From Peribacillus muralis (lineage in GTDB: Bacteria > Bacillota > Bacilli > Bacillales > DSM-1321): a stretch of 64,000 nucleotides of DNA. Position numbers and translations under genes: made by a program. Location: contig NZ_LMBV01000001.1 in NCBI RefSeq assembly GCF_001439925.1, positions 26,884-90,883 on the forward strand, written 5' to 3'. Position 1 is the first letter of the stretch; every line of letters begins with the position of its first letter. Below are positions 48,885-58,552 of this stretch, one piece after another. The notes below the pieces were generated by a model that was not told where the DNA came from, did not search any database, and was given only the letters and a program-made list of their open reading frames with translations.

Positions 48885-49045
48885 GCAAAGTGGAATGAAA
48901 TGGAAGGCAACGACACTCCTACGGGAAATGCGTTCTACGTGAGACCCCGCAGGCGGAAGGCCGAGAAGGCTCAAGGACCGCCTCTGGGATAAGGGAGGGC
49001 CTGCAGTGCAATGCAACGGCCAAAGTACAAATTCTCAAACTATAA
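48885..49045 (+). repeat. Dispersed repeat R1, copy G
   Basis: Blocks aaagtggaatgaaatggaag, cgacactcctacggga, gtgagaccccgcaggcgg and gcagtgcaatgcaacgg are in R1 order. It lies between the gapB terminator and the speD promoter. A weak hairpin with eight T residues (49109-49138) follows; otherwise nothing is seen up to 49272. Confidence 0.78.
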
Positions 49046-49272
49046 GTGATAGATGTTTTACAGAAAGTGACGGTCAAAATTAGTTCACTCTAACATGGGT
49101 TCTATAAACAAAGCTCTCTACAGGGAAGCTTTTTTTTGATCACCAGACTCATCTATTTCCTAGTGGTCATGAGGCGCAGCAATAAACTGAAGTAAAGGCA
49201 ATCCGGCTTTCTTGAATGCCGATATACCTATTCTGAAATGCAGGTTATCTTGCCAAAACTTCAAATTTGCAG

Positions 49273-49301
49273 TTGCAAAAAAAATTCAAACCATATATAC
49301 T
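49273..49301 (+). promoter_or_regulatory. Promoter of speD
   Basis: TTGCAA (49273-49278), a 17-base spacer and TATACT (49296-49301). The predicted start, about 49308, leaves a leader of about 125 bases. Confidence 0.6.
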
Positions 49302-49307
49302 ATGAAT

Positions 49308-49432
49308 CGTGAACTTCTTCAAAAGCGGTTTGCATGATGGCTACTTAAAGGGTTAGGACCTCTTTGGACTAACTTTCCCCCGTGGTAGTTATCAGAACTT
49401 ATTTTTAAATCATGGTAAGGGGGAAGCTTAAA
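49308..49432 (+). promoter_or_regulatory. Structured speD leader that can hide its ribosome-binding site
   Basis: ttccccc (49375-49381) is complementary to gggggaa (49419-49425), which is the core of the speD ribosome-binding site. The preceding ctaacttt (49369-49376) can instead pair with aaagggttag (49347-49356, two-base bulge). The two pairings compete for 49373-49376, giving a possible open/closed switch. No known riboswitch class was recognised. Confidence 0.45.
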
Positions 49433-49831
49433 ATGGAAACAGCTTACACTATGGAAACAATGGGTAGACATGTCATTTCAGAACTTTGGGGTTGTGACTT
49501 TGAAAAACTGAACAATATCGATTTGATTGAAAAGATATTTGTTGATGCTGCTTTGAAATCAGGTGCAGAGGTGCGCGAAGTTGCCTTTCACAAGTTTGCT
49601 CCACAGGGAGTTAGCGGGGTTGTCATCATTTCTGAATCACACTTAACGATTCACAGTTTTCCAGAACACGGCTATGCGAGCATTGATGTCTATACATGCG
49701 GTAACTTGGATCCGAATATTGCGGCAGATTATATTGCAGAAGCACTAAATGCGCAAACACGTGAAAACATCGAATTGCCACGTGGATTAGGACCTGTACA
49801 AATGAAAAAAGCCAATATAAGTGCCTTATAA
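49433..49831 (+). CDS. speD: S-adenosylmethionine decarboxylase
   Basis: A pyruvoyl-dependent enzyme that makes decarboxylated SAM for spermidine synthesis. It has 132 residues, the short prokaryotic class 1B form. Self-cleavage occurs between E68 and S69 in [11 protein letters not shown], generating the pyruvoyl group from the Ser. His and Cys residues in AFHKFAP and YTCGNL fit the active site. ATG 49433 is chosen because AAGGGGGAAG lies six bases upstream; the earlier ATG 49412 precedes that site. A terminator follows. Confidence 0.94.
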   Translation: METAYTMETMGRHVISELWGCDFEKLNNIDLIEKIFVDAALKSGAEVREVAFHKFAPQGVSGVVIISESHLTIHSFPEHGYASIDVYTCGNLDPNIAADYIAEALNAQTRENIELPRGLGPVQMKKANISAL

Positions 49832-49843
49832 AAACACGTATAC

Positions 49844-49875
49844 ACAGAGATGCCATGGGTGCATCTCTTTTTTAT
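49844..49875 (+). terminator. Terminator after speD
   Basis: gagatgc / gcatctc stem with a seven-base loop, then six T residues. Confidence 0.85.
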
Positions 49876-50055
49876 TGCAAGAATTCGGCCGTTCCTGACT
49901 GTGCTTATCGGAAAGGCAAAAAACGCCTGCTGCCTTTAAGTTACACTTTTTACTTGTACTGGCCGTTCCTTTTAATATAAGATTGAAATAGAAGATAAAT
50001 TACATGGGGAACATTTAGATAGGGGAGTCCTACATAAAATACGGAGCTGATATTG

Positions 50056-50517
50056 ATGAAATGCCCATCATGTCAATATAATGGAACAAGAGTGCTCGAT
50101 TCCAGGCCAGTCGATGAAAGCAAATCGATTCGACGTCGCCGTGAATGTGAGGCATGTGGTTTTCGATTCACGACATTTGAAAAGGTGGAGGAAACACCGC
50201 TTATTGTCGTCAAAAAGGGCGGGACACGGGAAGAGTTCAGCCGTGATAAAATCCTGCGTGGCTTAATCAGGGCTTGTGAAAAACGTCCGGTTCCCTTGAA
50301 AGAGCTAGAGCAAATCACCAGTTATGTAGAGAAAGAACTGCGCAACCAAGGCATATCGGAAGTGAAAAGCGACAATGTCGGCGAAATGGTGATGGACAAG
50401 CTGGCGGAAGTCGATGAGGTTGCCTATGTTAGGTTCGCATCCGTCTATCGGCAATTTAAAGATATCAATGTCTTTATCGATGAATTGAAAGATTTGATTA
50501 ATAAAGAAAGAAAGTAG
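50056..50517 (+). CDS. nrdR: Transcriptional repressor NrdR
   Basis: An ATP/dATP-sensing repressor of ribonucleotide reductase genes. It has 153 residues, with a zinc ribbon (C3, C6, C31, C34) and an ATP-cone (about 48-138, beginning [17 protein letters not shown]). ATG 50056, nine bases after GGAG, puts the first cysteine at position 3 as in the family; TTG 50053 is less likely. It lies before dnaB-dnaI, as in B. subtilis. Confidence 0.95.
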   Translation: MKCPSCQYNGTRVLDSRPVDESKSIRRRRECEACGFRFTTFEKVEETPLIVVKKGGTREEFSRDKILRGLIRACEKRPVPLKELEQITSYVEKELRNQGISEVKSDNVGEMVMDKLAEVDEVAYVRFASVYRQFKDINVFIDELKDLINKERK

Positions 50518-50581
50518 AGCTGAAGATTCACTTTGGCTCTTTTTTCACTACATCTTTTGAAAGGTTTGAATGGAGATGTCA

Positions 50582-51994
50582 ATGCATTGGCAAGAATTGC
50601 TCCCAGCGGATTCATACTTGGTCTCATCTGCGGGGCTGCTTCATGATTATGATCGGAAAATACTGACCCGACTATATCAACCTCTTATTGGACCTATCTG
50701 CATTAGCTTATACATGACGCTGTGGAGTGAGCTGGAGGAAAACAGGTTATGGTCTGAAACTTCCTCACATTATCAACTGATGAATACCATCGGCCTGAAG
50801 CTAGGTGACATTTACGAAGCACGCCTATTGCTTGAGGGGATCGGCTTGCTGAATGTATATAAGCAATCGAAAAATGGTACGAAGGAATTCATTTATGAAT
50901 TGAACCCTCCGTTGTCCCCTCAGCAGTTTTTTACGGATGGGATGCTGAATATCTACTTATACAAAAAAATTGGCAAAGCGCAATTCAACCGGTTAAAGCG
51001 ATTCTTTTGTGATGACCAGATCTTGACTGATCAATATGACCGTGTGACGAAGTCGTTTGCGGAGGTCTTCTCATCCGATCATTTGGACTCCTTATACGTA
51101 ACCGATGAAGCGGCAAATGAATGGCAGCCGTTGCCCAAGCAGCAATTCATCGACCGGGCCGAGGGAGTCGAACCTTCGGGGTTTGATCATTCATTTGATT
51201 TTGAATTGTTATTTGCCGGGATGAAATCCTCGATCGTACCAAAAAAGGCGTTTACGCCGAAAATAAGAAGTACGATTGCCAAACTTGCTTTTTTATATGG
51301 CATCGATCCGCTCGAAATGCAAAAACTAGTGATGGATGCCGTTTCATTGGATGATGAGATAGATGAGGAGAATCTTCGAAAAGCGGCAAGGGATTGGTAT
51401 CAAATCGAAAGGCAGGCTGATATGCCGTCCCTTGTTAATCGGGTGCAGCCGATACGTGAACGGACACAAAAAGAAGAACCGAAAACGCAGGAGCAAGAGC
51501 TGATCCGTCATTTGGAAACAATCTCACCACGCGAGCGGCTCATGCAATTGTCAGGCGGTGCAGAGCCATCAAGCGGAGATTTGAAGGTGGTGGAAGGCGT
51601 GATGATCAATCAAAAGCTGAATCCAGGTGTCGTCAATGTCCTGATTGAATATGTTATGCTCAAAACGGATATGAAATTCACGAAGGGCTATGTCGAAAAG
51701 CTGGCAGGCCATTGGGCACGGCTTAAGGTTTCCACCGTCATTGAGGCGATGGAGCTAGCCAAAAACGAACACCGGAAATATCAGGACTGGGCTCAAGGCA
51801 GCGGGAATGCGGCCAAAGGCGGACGGAAAAAGGCAATTCGGGAAGAAGTCGTTCCGGAATGGCTTGAGAAAAAGGAAAAAGCTGTACAGGAGCAGACTGT
51901 GGATCAGCCTGAACTGGACGCCCAAAAACGAGAGCTTCAGGAGAAATGGAAGCAATGGAAAGCAGGAGGTGAAATGAACGATGGAAAAGATTAA
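50582..51994 (+). CDS. dnaB: Replication initiation and membrane attachment protein DnaB
   Basis: Gram-positive DnaB acts with DnaD and DnaI to load the replicative helicase at oriC and at restart sites. It is not the helicase itself. It has about 470 residues, with DnaB/DnaD-type winged-helix regions N-terminally (LHDYDRKILTRLYQPLIG) and DDBH2-type helical domains, the last around GVVNVLIEYVMLKTD (about 350-405). ATG 50582 follows GGAG by six bases and aligns with the homologous start; ATG 50570 with AAAGG is an alternative. It overlaps dnaI by 14 bases. Confidence 0.92.
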   Translation: MHWQELLPADSYLVSSAGLLHDYDRKILTRLYQPLIGPICISLYMTLWSELEENRLWSETSSHYQLMNTIGLKLGDIYEARLLLEGIGLLNVYKQSKNGTKEFIYELNPPLSPQQFFTDGMLNIYLYKKIGKAQFNRLKRFFCDDQILTDQYDRVTKSFAEVFSSDHLDSLYVTDEAANEWQPLPKQQFIDRAEGVEPSGFDHSFDFELLFAGMKSSIVPKKAFTPKIRSTIAKLAFLYGIDPLEMQKLVMDAVSLDDEIDEENLRKAARDWYQIERQADMPSLVNRVQPIRERTQKEEPKTQEQELIRHLETISPRERLMQLSGGAEPSSGDLKVVEGVMINQKLNPGVVNVLIEYVMLKTDMKFTKGYVEKLAGHWARLKVSTVIEAMELAKNEHRKYQDWAQGSGNAAKGGRKKAIREEVVPEWLEKKEKAVQEQTVDQPELDAQKRELQEKWKQWKAGGEMNDGKD

Positions 51995-52919
51995 TCGCTC
52001 GCTTAATAAATTGGCGAATACGAACCAATTTCAACAGCGTTATGAAAAGCTGAAACAGGAGATTTTTGAAGACGAGCAGGTGCGGTTATTCTTGAATGCC
52101 AATAGTTCGACTGTCACGAAGGAAATGATTGATAAAAACCTGGGAAAGCTTTATGAATTCACTTCACAAAGTAATAAGTGCGACAAATGCCCGAGCTTGG
52201 ATGGCTGCATCAATATGATGCATGGGTATTATCCGAAATTGGTTGTTCAAGGAAAGGCCCTGAATTTGAATTATGAAGTTTGTCCGCGGAAGCTGGCTGA
52301 AGACGAAAAGCGGAAACGGGAAAAACTGATTCGCAGCCTATACGTGCCAAAGGATATTTTAAAAGCGACGATCGAGGATTTTACCCAAACGGATGATGAA
52401 AACAAACGCTTGGGTGTCTTAAGTAAGGCGATGTCGTTCATTATGGAGTATGAACCAGGTAAAAGGCAAAAAGGCATGTATATATACGGCAAGTTCGGCG
52501 TGGGGAAAACGTATTTACTTGGTGCGATCGCCAATGAACTTGCTCAAAGGCAAATCGCTTCCCTTATCGTCTATGTTCCCGATTATTTAAGGGAGCTCAA
52601 GGGATCGATTGGTGATAATACGGTCAATGAAAAAATCGAGATGGTGAAGACGGCACCTATCCTTATGCTGGATGATATCGGGGCAGAGTCGATGACGAGC
52701 TGGGGACGTGATGAGGTCTTCGGTCCGATTTTGCAATTTAGGATGCTCGAAAATCTTCCGACGTTCTTCACTTCGAATTTCGATATGAATGGTTTGGAGA
52801 ATCACCTGACCTTTTCACAGCGGGGTGAGAAGGAAGAAGTGAAAGCGGCCCGGGTATTGGAAAGAATTCAATATTTGGCGGAGCCTGTAAGACTTGATGG
52901 AGTGAACCGGAGAAGATAA
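51981..52919 (+). CDS. dnaI: Primosomal protein DnaI (helicase loader)
   Basis: An AAA+ ATPase that loads the replicative helicase. It has 312 residues. The N-terminal domain has zinc-ligand residues C67, C70, C76 and C101, with His 81 nearby. The AAA+ domain begins about 165 with Walker A GKFGVGKTY, then Walker B MLDDIG and sensor 1 TSNFD. The ATG lies inside the end of dnaB, with GGAGGTG upstream, so the loader and its partner are co-translated. Confidence 0.95.
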   Translation: MEKINRSLNKLANTNQFQQRYEKLKQEIFEDEQVRLFLNANSSTVTKEMIDKNLGKLYEFTSQSNKCDKCPSLDGCINMMHGYYPKLVVQGKALNLNYEVCPRKLAEDEKRKREKLIRSLYVPKDILKATIEDFTQTDDENKRLGVLSKAMSFIMEYEPGKRQKGMYIYGKFGVGKTYLLGAIANELAQRQIASLIVYVPDYLRELKGSIGDNTVNEKIEMVKTAPILMLDDIGAESMTSWGRDEVFGPILQFRMLENLPTFFTSNFDMNGLENHLTFSQRGEKEEVKAARVLERIQYLAEPVRLDGVNRRR

Positions 52920-52957
52920 AGTAAAGTGGTCTCTTTTTTAGAGGTCACTTTTTTCTT
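52920..52957 (+). terminator. Terminator after dnaI
   Basis: aaagtggtctc and gaggtcacttt form a stem with one mismatch, followed by six T residues. Confidence 0.82.
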
Positions 52958-53042
52958 TCATACAGGTCCCTATCTACTTCTAAACCTGTCCCCTACCCCA
53001 TATACATGAAAAAAGAAGCAAGGGGGAAGGGGGGGTGTCGTA

Positions 53043-53879
53043 GTGCAAATTTCGTTTCAAAATGATTCAGAGGCATTGAAATTGCTTAATTTCGTTTCTG
53101 TCCATCCACTAGGGGCGGAAATTCGACCATACATTCAATTTCTTCCGCAGCAAGGCATGCATGTGGATATGACAAAGTCTTCAGGTGATAAATGGTTAAT
53201 CCTGCTTCGTGACTCATTTCATGCATTTTTATTGGAAGAAAAGACGCTTTCCGTACTTGAACAAATCATCGTCGGGAAATTTTTCTATAGAGAGCGGGAG
53301 GAAATCGAAGCGATCATCGAAATTGCCTCCTCGATCATCGAAGGGGAAAGGGCTGTTAATGGGGATGCGGCATTCAGTAATGAGAAACGATCGATTGAGT
53401 TCGGGCTGCAAAGCATATTGGAGGGGAAGATTTCTTTTTCATTCGATTCTTTCACGACCTTTCGATTGAAGTCATTTCAGCACACGTTGGAGAAGTTTGT
53501 TGTCAAGGCGATCGATGAATATAAATTGGAACAGGATTATCAAAATTTCATCGCTACGCTCCGAGATTGCCTTTTTGGGCAGGAGCCGAAATTAACAAAG
53601 CTTCACCTCGTCAACAATGATGGTTTTCATTTTTACGATCAGGAATTCTCGAAGCTCGACCGCCCGAAAATCAATAGTTTGATTGACAGGAGGCTGCTTG
53701 CGAAAAGCTCACTTTTTCTCGATACGGTGATACTGGCTCCACTGTTATCAATCGCACCTGTCACGTTATATATTTATACAGATGACAAGGAAGAGGGCCT
53801 CATACAAACGATCTCAAGGATTTTCGAAGAGCGGGCGACTGTTCTGCCACTTTCGTCATTTTCCCGTTCAATTGAATAA
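53043..53879 (+). CDS. ytxC: Putative sporulation protein YtxC
   Basis: A 278-residue soluble protein recognised as YtxC by its location (dnaI-ytxC-thrS) and overall sequence, including the C-terminal stretch ITLYIYTDD-like VTLYIYTDDKEEGLIQTISRIF. The family is linked to sporulation in bacilli, but its activity is unknown and no catalytic motif is seen. The start is GTG 53043, seven bases after a long G-rich ribosome-binding site. Confidence 0.82.
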   Translation: MQISFQNDSEALKLLNFVSVHPLGAEIRPYIQFLPQQGMHVDMTKSSGDKWLILLRDSFHAFLLEEKTLSVLEQIIVGKFFYREREEIEAIIEIASSIIEGERAVNGDAAFSNEKRSIEFGLQSILEGKISFSFDSFTTFRLKSFQHTLEKFVVKAIDEYKLEQDYQNFIATLRDCLFGQEPKLTKLHLVNNDGFHFYDQEFSKLDRPKINSLIDRRLLAKSSLFLDTVILAPLLSIAPVTLYIYTDDKEEGLIQTISRIFEERATVLPLSSFSRSIE

Positions 53880-53905
53880 CTTTATTCCGTAAGAAAAAAT
53901 TAACC

Positions 53906-53934
53906 TTGATTTTCCCCGTATAACGACTTATAAT
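53906..53934 (+). promoter_or_regulatory. Promoter of thrS
   Basis: TTGATT (53906-53911), a 17-base spacer and a perfect TATAAT (53929-53934), placed to transcribe the T-box leader. Confidence 0.7.
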
Positions 53935-53954
53935 TTCCTACATACTATTAAAAA

Positions 53955-54231
53955 ACAAAAGTTATGATGAGGACAAGGGTATTCTAGTTGCCGTTTATCA
54001 GAGAGGGGAGCCAACAGGCTGAAAGCTTCCTATTCGCATGGAACACTTACCACCTTTAAACTTCGGCTCGGAAAGCAAGCATTATGCGATTATGAGCTGA
54101 CGGGAAGCTGCCGTTACCAAGTTACAAGTGCCGTATTGCCTTGAAAAGCAAAATGGAACGAGGGTGGAACCGCGGGTTAATGATATCTATTACTAAGCTC
54201 GTCCCTGTATTTATACAGGGGCGGGCTTTTT
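53955..54231 (+). ncRNA. Threonine T-box riboswitch
   Basis: A tRNA-sensing leader. The T-box sequence agggtggaaccgcgg (54161-54175) is clear. Stem I contains agagagg and a candidate Thr specifier ACC (54049-54051 or 54052-54054). The terminator aagctcgtccctgta / tacaggggcgggctt (54195-54228) plus T residues is the switched element. Uncharged tRNA-Thr should pair with the T-box and let thrS be transcribed. Confidence 0.92.
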
Positions 54232-54298
54232 GTGTTGGATTGGAATCTGCTGCCTGCAAGGACTTTGTCTGAACTTTTAAGAAGGAGTGAAACTAAAA

Positions 54299-56230
54299 AT
54301 GTCTGAATTACTGAAAATATCTTTTCCTGACGGAGCGGTGAAGGAGTTTGCCAAAGGCACAACAACTGAGGACATCGCCCAATCGATCAGTCCTGGCTTA
54401 AGAAAAAAATCGATTGCCGGAAAATTCAATGGTGAATTATATGATTTGAAACGTCCGCTTCTAGAGGACGGAACAATTGAAATCGTTACTCAGGATGCAA
54501 CTGATGCGCTTGAAGTGCTGCGTCACAGTACAGCTCACTTAATGGCTCAAGCCATCAAGCGCTTGTACAAAAATGCTAAATTCGGAGTGGGTCCAGTCAT
54601 CGAGGGCGGTTTTTACTATGATATCGATTTAGAGGAATCATTGACCCCTGAAGATCTTCCATTGATTGAAAAAGAAATGAAGAAAATCGTGAATGAGAAT
54701 TTGGAAATCTCCCGTATCGAGGTCAGTCGTGATGAAGCCATTTCCCGTTTTAAAGAAATTGGCGATGAGTATAAACTGGAGCTGATCGATGCGATTCCTG
54801 CGGAGCAGCAAGTAACGCTGTATGAGCAAGGGGAATTCTTTGATCTTTGCCGTGGAATTCACGTCCCATCAACTGGGAAAATCAAGGAATTCAAGCTGTT
54901 GAGCATCGCTGGTGCTTATTGGAGAGGCGATAGCAAAAACAAAATGCTACAGCGCATTTACGGAACGGCTTTTTATAAGAAGGAAGAATTAGCTGAGCAC
55001 CTACGCTTCCTCGAAGAAGCCAAGGAACGGGATCATCGTAAAATCGGCAAGGAATTGAACTTGTTCATGAGCTCACAAAAAGTCGGGCAAGGACTGCCGA
55101 TGTGGCTACCGAAAGGCGCGACAATTCGCCGGACGATTGAAAGGTATATCGTCGATAAGGAAGAACGTCTAGGCTATGACCACGTCTACACACCTGTAAT
55201 GGGAAGCGTGGATCTTTATAAAACATCCGGACATTGGGATCATTACCAGGACGGCATGTTTCCTGTCATGGAGATGGAAAACGAACAACTTGTTTTGCGT
55301 CCGATGAACTGTCCGCATCACATGATGGTCTATAAAAACAGCATCCACAGCTACCGCGAACTGCCGATCCGGATTGCCGAGCTTGGCTTGATGCACCGCT
55401 ATGAAATGTCAGGTGCGCTTTCCGGACTGCAGCGTGTACGCGGGATGACATTGAACGATGCTCACATCTTCGTCCGTCCGGATCAAATCAAAGAAGAGTT
55501 CAAGCGTGTTGTGAACCTTGTCCTTGAGGTATATAAAGATTTCGATATCAAGGATTATTCATTCCGTCTATCTTATCGCGATCCGCAAGATACAGAGAAA
55601 TATTTCGATGATGATGCGATGTGGGAAAAAGCTCAAGGCATGTTAAAAGATGCCATGGATGAGCTTGGACTGGATTATTTTGAAGCAGAAGGTGAAGCTG
55701 CATTCTACGGTCCGAAGCTTGACGTTCAAGTGCGTACGGCCTTAGGAAAAGACGAAACGCTTTCCACTGTTCAGCTTGATTTCTTGCTTCCTGAGCGCTT
55801 TGATCTTAGTTATGTCGGTGAGGACGGCAAGCAGCATCGCCCGGTTGTCATACACCGCGGTGTCGTTTCGACAATGGAACGCTTCGTCGCTTACTTGATC
55901 GAGGAATACAAGGGAGCATTCCCGACTTGGCTGGCTCCTATCCAGGCCCAAGTGATTCCGGTCTCACCGGAAGTGCATTTGGATTATGCGAAAGAAGTGC
56001 AGGAAAAACTTAAAGCGCAAGGCATTCGTGTCGATCTGGATACACGTGACGAGAAAATCGGTTATAAAATCCGGGAAGCGCAAATGCAAAAAATTCCGTA
56101 CATGCTCGTTGTTGGCGACAATGAAGTCAAAGAAGGCAGTGTGAATGTACGTAAATACGGTGAACAAAAATCGGAAACGATCGCTTTTGAAGATTTTGTT
56201 GCAGCCATTAAAGCGGAAGTAAGCCGCTAA
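54299..56230 (+). CDS. thrS: Threonyl-tRNA synthetase
   Basis: Attaches threonine to tRNA-Thr. It has 643 residues from ATG 54299, with AAGGAG (54282-54287) upstream; GTG 54287 falls within that site. Domains in order: TGS (about 3-64), SAD editing domain (about 70-220, with [10 protein letters not shown]), class II core (about 240-535, with zinc-ligand region [11 protein letters not shown] and motif 3 [11 protein letters not shown]) and an anticodon-binding domain (about 540-640). Its expression is controlled by the T-box leader. Confidence 0.97.
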   Translation: MSELLKISFPDGAVKEFAKGTTTEDIAQSISPGLRKKSIAGKFNGELYDLKRPLLEDGTIEIVTQDATDALEVLRHSTAHLMAQAIKRLYKNAKFGVGPVIEGGFYYDIDLEESLTPEDLPLIEKEMKKIVNENLEISRIEVSRDEAISRFKEIGDEYKLELIDAIPAEQQVTLYEQGEFFDLCRGIHVPSTGKIKEFKLLSIAGAYWRGDSKNKMLQRIYGTAFYKKEELAEHLRFLEEAKERDHRKIGKELNLFMSSQKVGQGLPMWLPKGATIRRTIERYIVDKEERLGYDHVYTPVMGSVDLYKTSGHWDHYQDGMFPVMEMENEQLVLRPMNCPHHMMVYKNSIHSYRELPIRIAELGLMHRYEMSGALSGLQRVRGMTLNDAHIFVRPDQIKEEFKRVVNLVLEVYKDFDIKDYSFRLSYRDPQDTEKYFDDDAMWEKAQGMLKDAMDELGLDYFEAEGEAAFYGPKLDVQVRTALGKDETLSTVQLDFLLPERFDLSYVGEDGKQHRPVVIHRGVVSTMERFVAYLIEEYKGAFPTWLAPIQAQVIPVSPEVHLDYAKEVQEKLKAQGIRVDLDTRDEKIGYKIREAQMQKIPYMLVVGDNEVKEGSVNVRKYGEQKSETIAFEDFVAAIKAEVSR

Positions 56231-56233
56231 TGG

Positions 56234-56268
56234 TAAAAAGGGGCACATATTGTTGTGTCCCTTTTTTC
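56234..56268 (+). terminator. Terminator after thrS
   Basis: aaaaaggggcac and gtgtcccttttt form a stem with a T run. Confidence 0.85.
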
Positions 56269-56336
56269 ATTCAGTCATGCTAAAATGAGACCATCATGTG
56301 AATGAATAAACAACAATTATGAAAGGGAGGATCAGC

Positions 56337-56507
56337 ATGAAAAAGAAATTTTCTTATCTATTCGGACCAACATTCCTTGCGATCATCATTCTTTTGGTGT
56401 TGGACGATTATCGCCAATATGCGATTGTCCCGGTCCTGCTTTTTTGGATCATTCTCTTTTCTTGGGACTCGATCGAGAAAAAGAAAAAAGCAAAAGAAAA
56501 CTCTTAA
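56337..56507 (+). CDS. Small membrane protein, 56 residues
   Basis: I do not recognise a family. Two hydrophobic segments (about 10-24 and 33-47) are joined by a short polar turn containing DDYRQY, and the tail is strongly basic (EKKKKAKEN). ATG 56337 lies six bases after a strong AAAGGGAGG, which argues for real translation. It stands between the thrS terminator and a GNAT gene. Confidence 0.65.
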   Translation: MKKKFSYLFGPTFLAIIILLVLDDYRQYAIVPVLLFWIILFSWDSIEKKKKAKENS

Positions 56508-56551
56508 CATTTGACTGACTAAGGTATCATCCATTGGGGGAGTGGCGGAAA

Positions 56552-57046
56552 ATGGAAATTAGAAGCGCTTCGAGGCAAGACAGTGATAAGTTGGCAGCGT
56601 TGTTCAATCATGTTGAAGATTCCGGGTATATGCTATTTAACCCTGGTGAAAGAAACGCGACGAACATCCAAATGGAAAGACAAATCGAGCAAATCGAAAA
56701 AAATCCCCATTCCGCATTCCTTGTTGCTGCGAGTGGCAATGAATTGCATGGGTATTTACTGTTAGTAGGGAGCAGGCTTGAAAGAACGAGGCATTCAGCC
56801 AAGATCGTCATCGGCATCAAGGAAGGCGATCGGGGGAAAGGCATCGGGACGAGGTTATTCGAGGACATGGAGAAGTTTGCCCGCCAAAACGGAATCCGTC
56901 GCCTGGAGTTAACCGTTATAGCAAGTAATGTCCGTGCGCTTAGCTTGTATGAAAAGATGGGGTTTGAACAAGAAGGAGTAAAGCGGGAATCACTGTTTTT
57001 TGCTGGGAAGTATCATGATGAATACTTTTTGTCCAAATTACTTTGA
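56552..57046 (+). CDS. GNAT family N-acetyltransferase
   Basis: A single GNAT domain of 164 residues. The acetyl-CoA pyrophosphate loop reads GDRGKGIGTRL (about 99-109), followed by the typical LTVIASNVRALSLYEKMGF and EG-x-KRES endings seen in RimI-like and ribosomal acetyltransferases. The substrate cannot be deduced. ATG 56552 is the first Met of the conserved fold; the longer frame begins at TTG 56534 with no suitable ribosome-binding site. It appears monocistronic. Confidence 0.88.
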   Translation: MEIRSASRQDSDKLAALFNHVEDSGYMLFNPGERNATNIQMERQIEQIEKNPHSAFLVAASGNELHGYLLLVGSRLERTRHSAKIVIGIKEGDRGKGIGTRLFEDMEKFARQNGIRRLELTVIASNVRALSLYEKMGFEQEGVKRESLFFAGKYHDEYFLSKLL

Positions 57047-57117
57047 AAAAACGTATTGTCAAATTACAGAATGTCTGATAATATTAATTTTGTTGTGAAA
57101 AACGAATAAAATTAGCA

Positions 57118-57147
57118 TTTGACAAGTCATCAGTGTTTATGATATAT
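57118..57147 (+). promoter_or_regulatory. Strong promoter of infC-rpmI-rplT
   Basis: A perfect TTGACA (57118-57123), an 18-base spacer and extended -10 TGATATATT (57139-57147). Confidence 0.8.
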
Positions 57148-57153
57148 TTCTAA

Positions 57154-57310
57154 AGTGAATTGAATACGTGTTTGAGGAAAAGAAGAAGCACCCGCTTCTC
57201 ACCTGGTTGACGCAAGCAATGCAGTTAACAGGTCATGATTTGATTATTTGGATCTTTCTGAATGAGTCTATCAGTGTGGGTGCAGCATGCATCCACACTT
57301 TTTTATTATG
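57154..57310 (+). ncRNA. L20 leader (ribosomal protein autoregulation)
   Basis: The stretch between this promoter and infC can fold into paired stems, including one with cacctggttgac and gttaacaggtc. It ends in a terminator, gtgtgggtgc / gcatccacac plus six T residues (57274-57306). In Bacillus, L20 binds such a leader to promote termination in front of infC-rpmI-rplT. Position and architecture fit that element; I did not verify the L20-binding site in detail. Confidence 0.75.
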
Positions 57311-57393
57311 ATTATATCCTGTAAGCGAGTTGTGAGCGTGACCGAATTGATTCAAATATTCGTATTCGCCAATATCTTTGGAGGTGGCTAACT

Positions 57394-57909
57394 ATTAGTA
57401 AAGACGCGATGGTAAACGAGGGCATCCGAGCCCGTGAAGTTCGTCTTATTGACCAAAACGGAGAACAACTTGGAATTAAAACGAAATTCGAAGCATTGGA
57501 AATTGCCGCTCGTGTAAATCTTGATCTAGTTTTAGTTGCTGCAAATGCAAAGCCTCCGGTAGCCCGGATCATGGACTACGGAAAACACCGCTTCGAGCAG
57601 CAAAAGAAAGACAAGGAAGCACGTAAAAATCAAAAAGTCATCAGTCTGAAAGAGGTTCGCTTGAGCCCGACGATTGAAGAACATGATTTCAATACGAAGC
57701 TTCGCAACGGTATTAAATTCCTTGAAAAAGGCGATAAAGTAAAAGCTTCTATCCGATTCAAAGGACGTGCCATTACGCATAAGGAAATTGGTCAACGTGT
57801 ACTCGTTCGTTTTTCTGAAGCATGTAAAGAAGTGGCTACAATCGAGCAACATCCAAAAATGGATGGACGCAGCATGTTCATCATCTTAGCACCAAAAGCT
57901 GAAAAGTAA
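57394..57909 (+). CDS. infC: Translation initiation factor IF-3 (ATT start)
   Basis: Binds the 30S subunit and checks start-codon pairing. I place the start at ATT 57394 because GGAGGTG (57380-57386) lies seven bases upstream and the product then begins MISKDAM, like B. subtilis IF-3. The first ATG in frame (57409) has no ribosome-binding site. This gives 171 residues: an N-terminal domain (about 5-75), a lysine-rich linker and a C-terminal domain. Rare start codons are the known means by which IF-3 limits its own synthesis. First gene of the infC-rpmI-rplT operon. Confidence 0.93.
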   Translation: MSKDAMVNEGIRAREVRLIDQNGEQLGIKTKFEALEIAARVNLDLVLVAANAKPPVARIMDYGKHRFEQQKKDKEARKNQKVISLKEVRLSPTIEEHDFNTKLRNGIKFLEKGDKVKASIRFKGRAITHKEIGQRVLVRFSEACKEVATIEQHPKMDGRSMFIILAPKAEK

Positions 57910-57943
57910 TTGTAAAGTAATTTGTAATGAGGAGGAATACCTT

Positions 57944-58144
57944 ATGCCTAAAATGAAAACTCACCGCGGGTCTGCTAAACGTTTCAAAAAGACTGGATCC
58001 GGCAAACTTAAGCGTTCTAACGCTTACACAAGCCATTTATTTGCTAACAAATCTACTAAGCAAAAGCGTAAGCTTCGCAAAGCTAGCCTTGTAAGCAAAG
58101 GTGACTTCAAACGTATTCGTCATATGCTAGACAACATTAAATAA
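57944..58144 (+). CDS. rpmI: 50S ribosomal protein L35
   Basis: A 66-residue, very basic ribosomal protein that starts [20 protein letters not shown], the L35 signature. GAGGAGG precedes the ATG. It lies between infC and rplT, the conserved order in bacteria. Codon use is that of a highly expressed gene. Confidence 0.97.
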   Translation: MPKMKTHRGSAKRFKKTGSGKLKRSNAYTSHLFANKSTKQKRKLRKASLVSKGDFKRIRHMLDNIK

Positions 58145-58179
58145 GTTCGATTTATCGAGTTAAATAGGAGGGAAATAAC

Positions 58180-58539
58180 ATGCCACGTGTAAAAGGCGGT
58201 ACTGTTACTCGCAAACGTCGTAAAAAGGTAATAAAATTAGCTAAAGGTTACTATGGCGCGAAACATATTCTTTTCAAAGTAGCTAACCAACAAGTAATGA
58301 AGTCAGGAAACTATGCTTTCCGTGACCGTCGTCAAAAGAAACGTGATTTCCGCAAACTTTGGATCACTCGTATCAACGCAGCTGCACGCATCAACGGTCT
58401 TTCTTACAGCCGTTTAATGCATGGTCTAAAGCTTGCTGGTATCGAAGTGAACCGCAAAATGCTTGCTGATCTTGCTGTTGCTGACGAACAAGCTTTTGCT
58501 CAATTAGCAACTGCTGCTAAACAACAATTAGACAAATAA
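58180..58539 (+). CDS. rplT: 50S ribosomal protein L20
   Basis: A 119-residue ribosomal assembly protein. It starts [19 protein letters not shown] and contains the [11 protein letters not shown]-like [20 protein letters not shown] signature. It binds 23S rRNA early in 50S assembly and, by analogy with B. subtilis, represses its own operon through the leader upstream of infC. TAGGAGG precedes the ATG. A terminator follows. Confidence 0.97.
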   Translation: MPRVKGGTVTRKRRKKVIKLAKGYYGAKHILFKVANQQVMKSGNYAFRDRRQKKRDFRKLWITRINAAARINGLSYSRLMHGLKLAGIEVNRKMLADLAVADEQAFAQLATAAKQQLDK

Positions 58540-58552
58540 GTCTACTGATATC

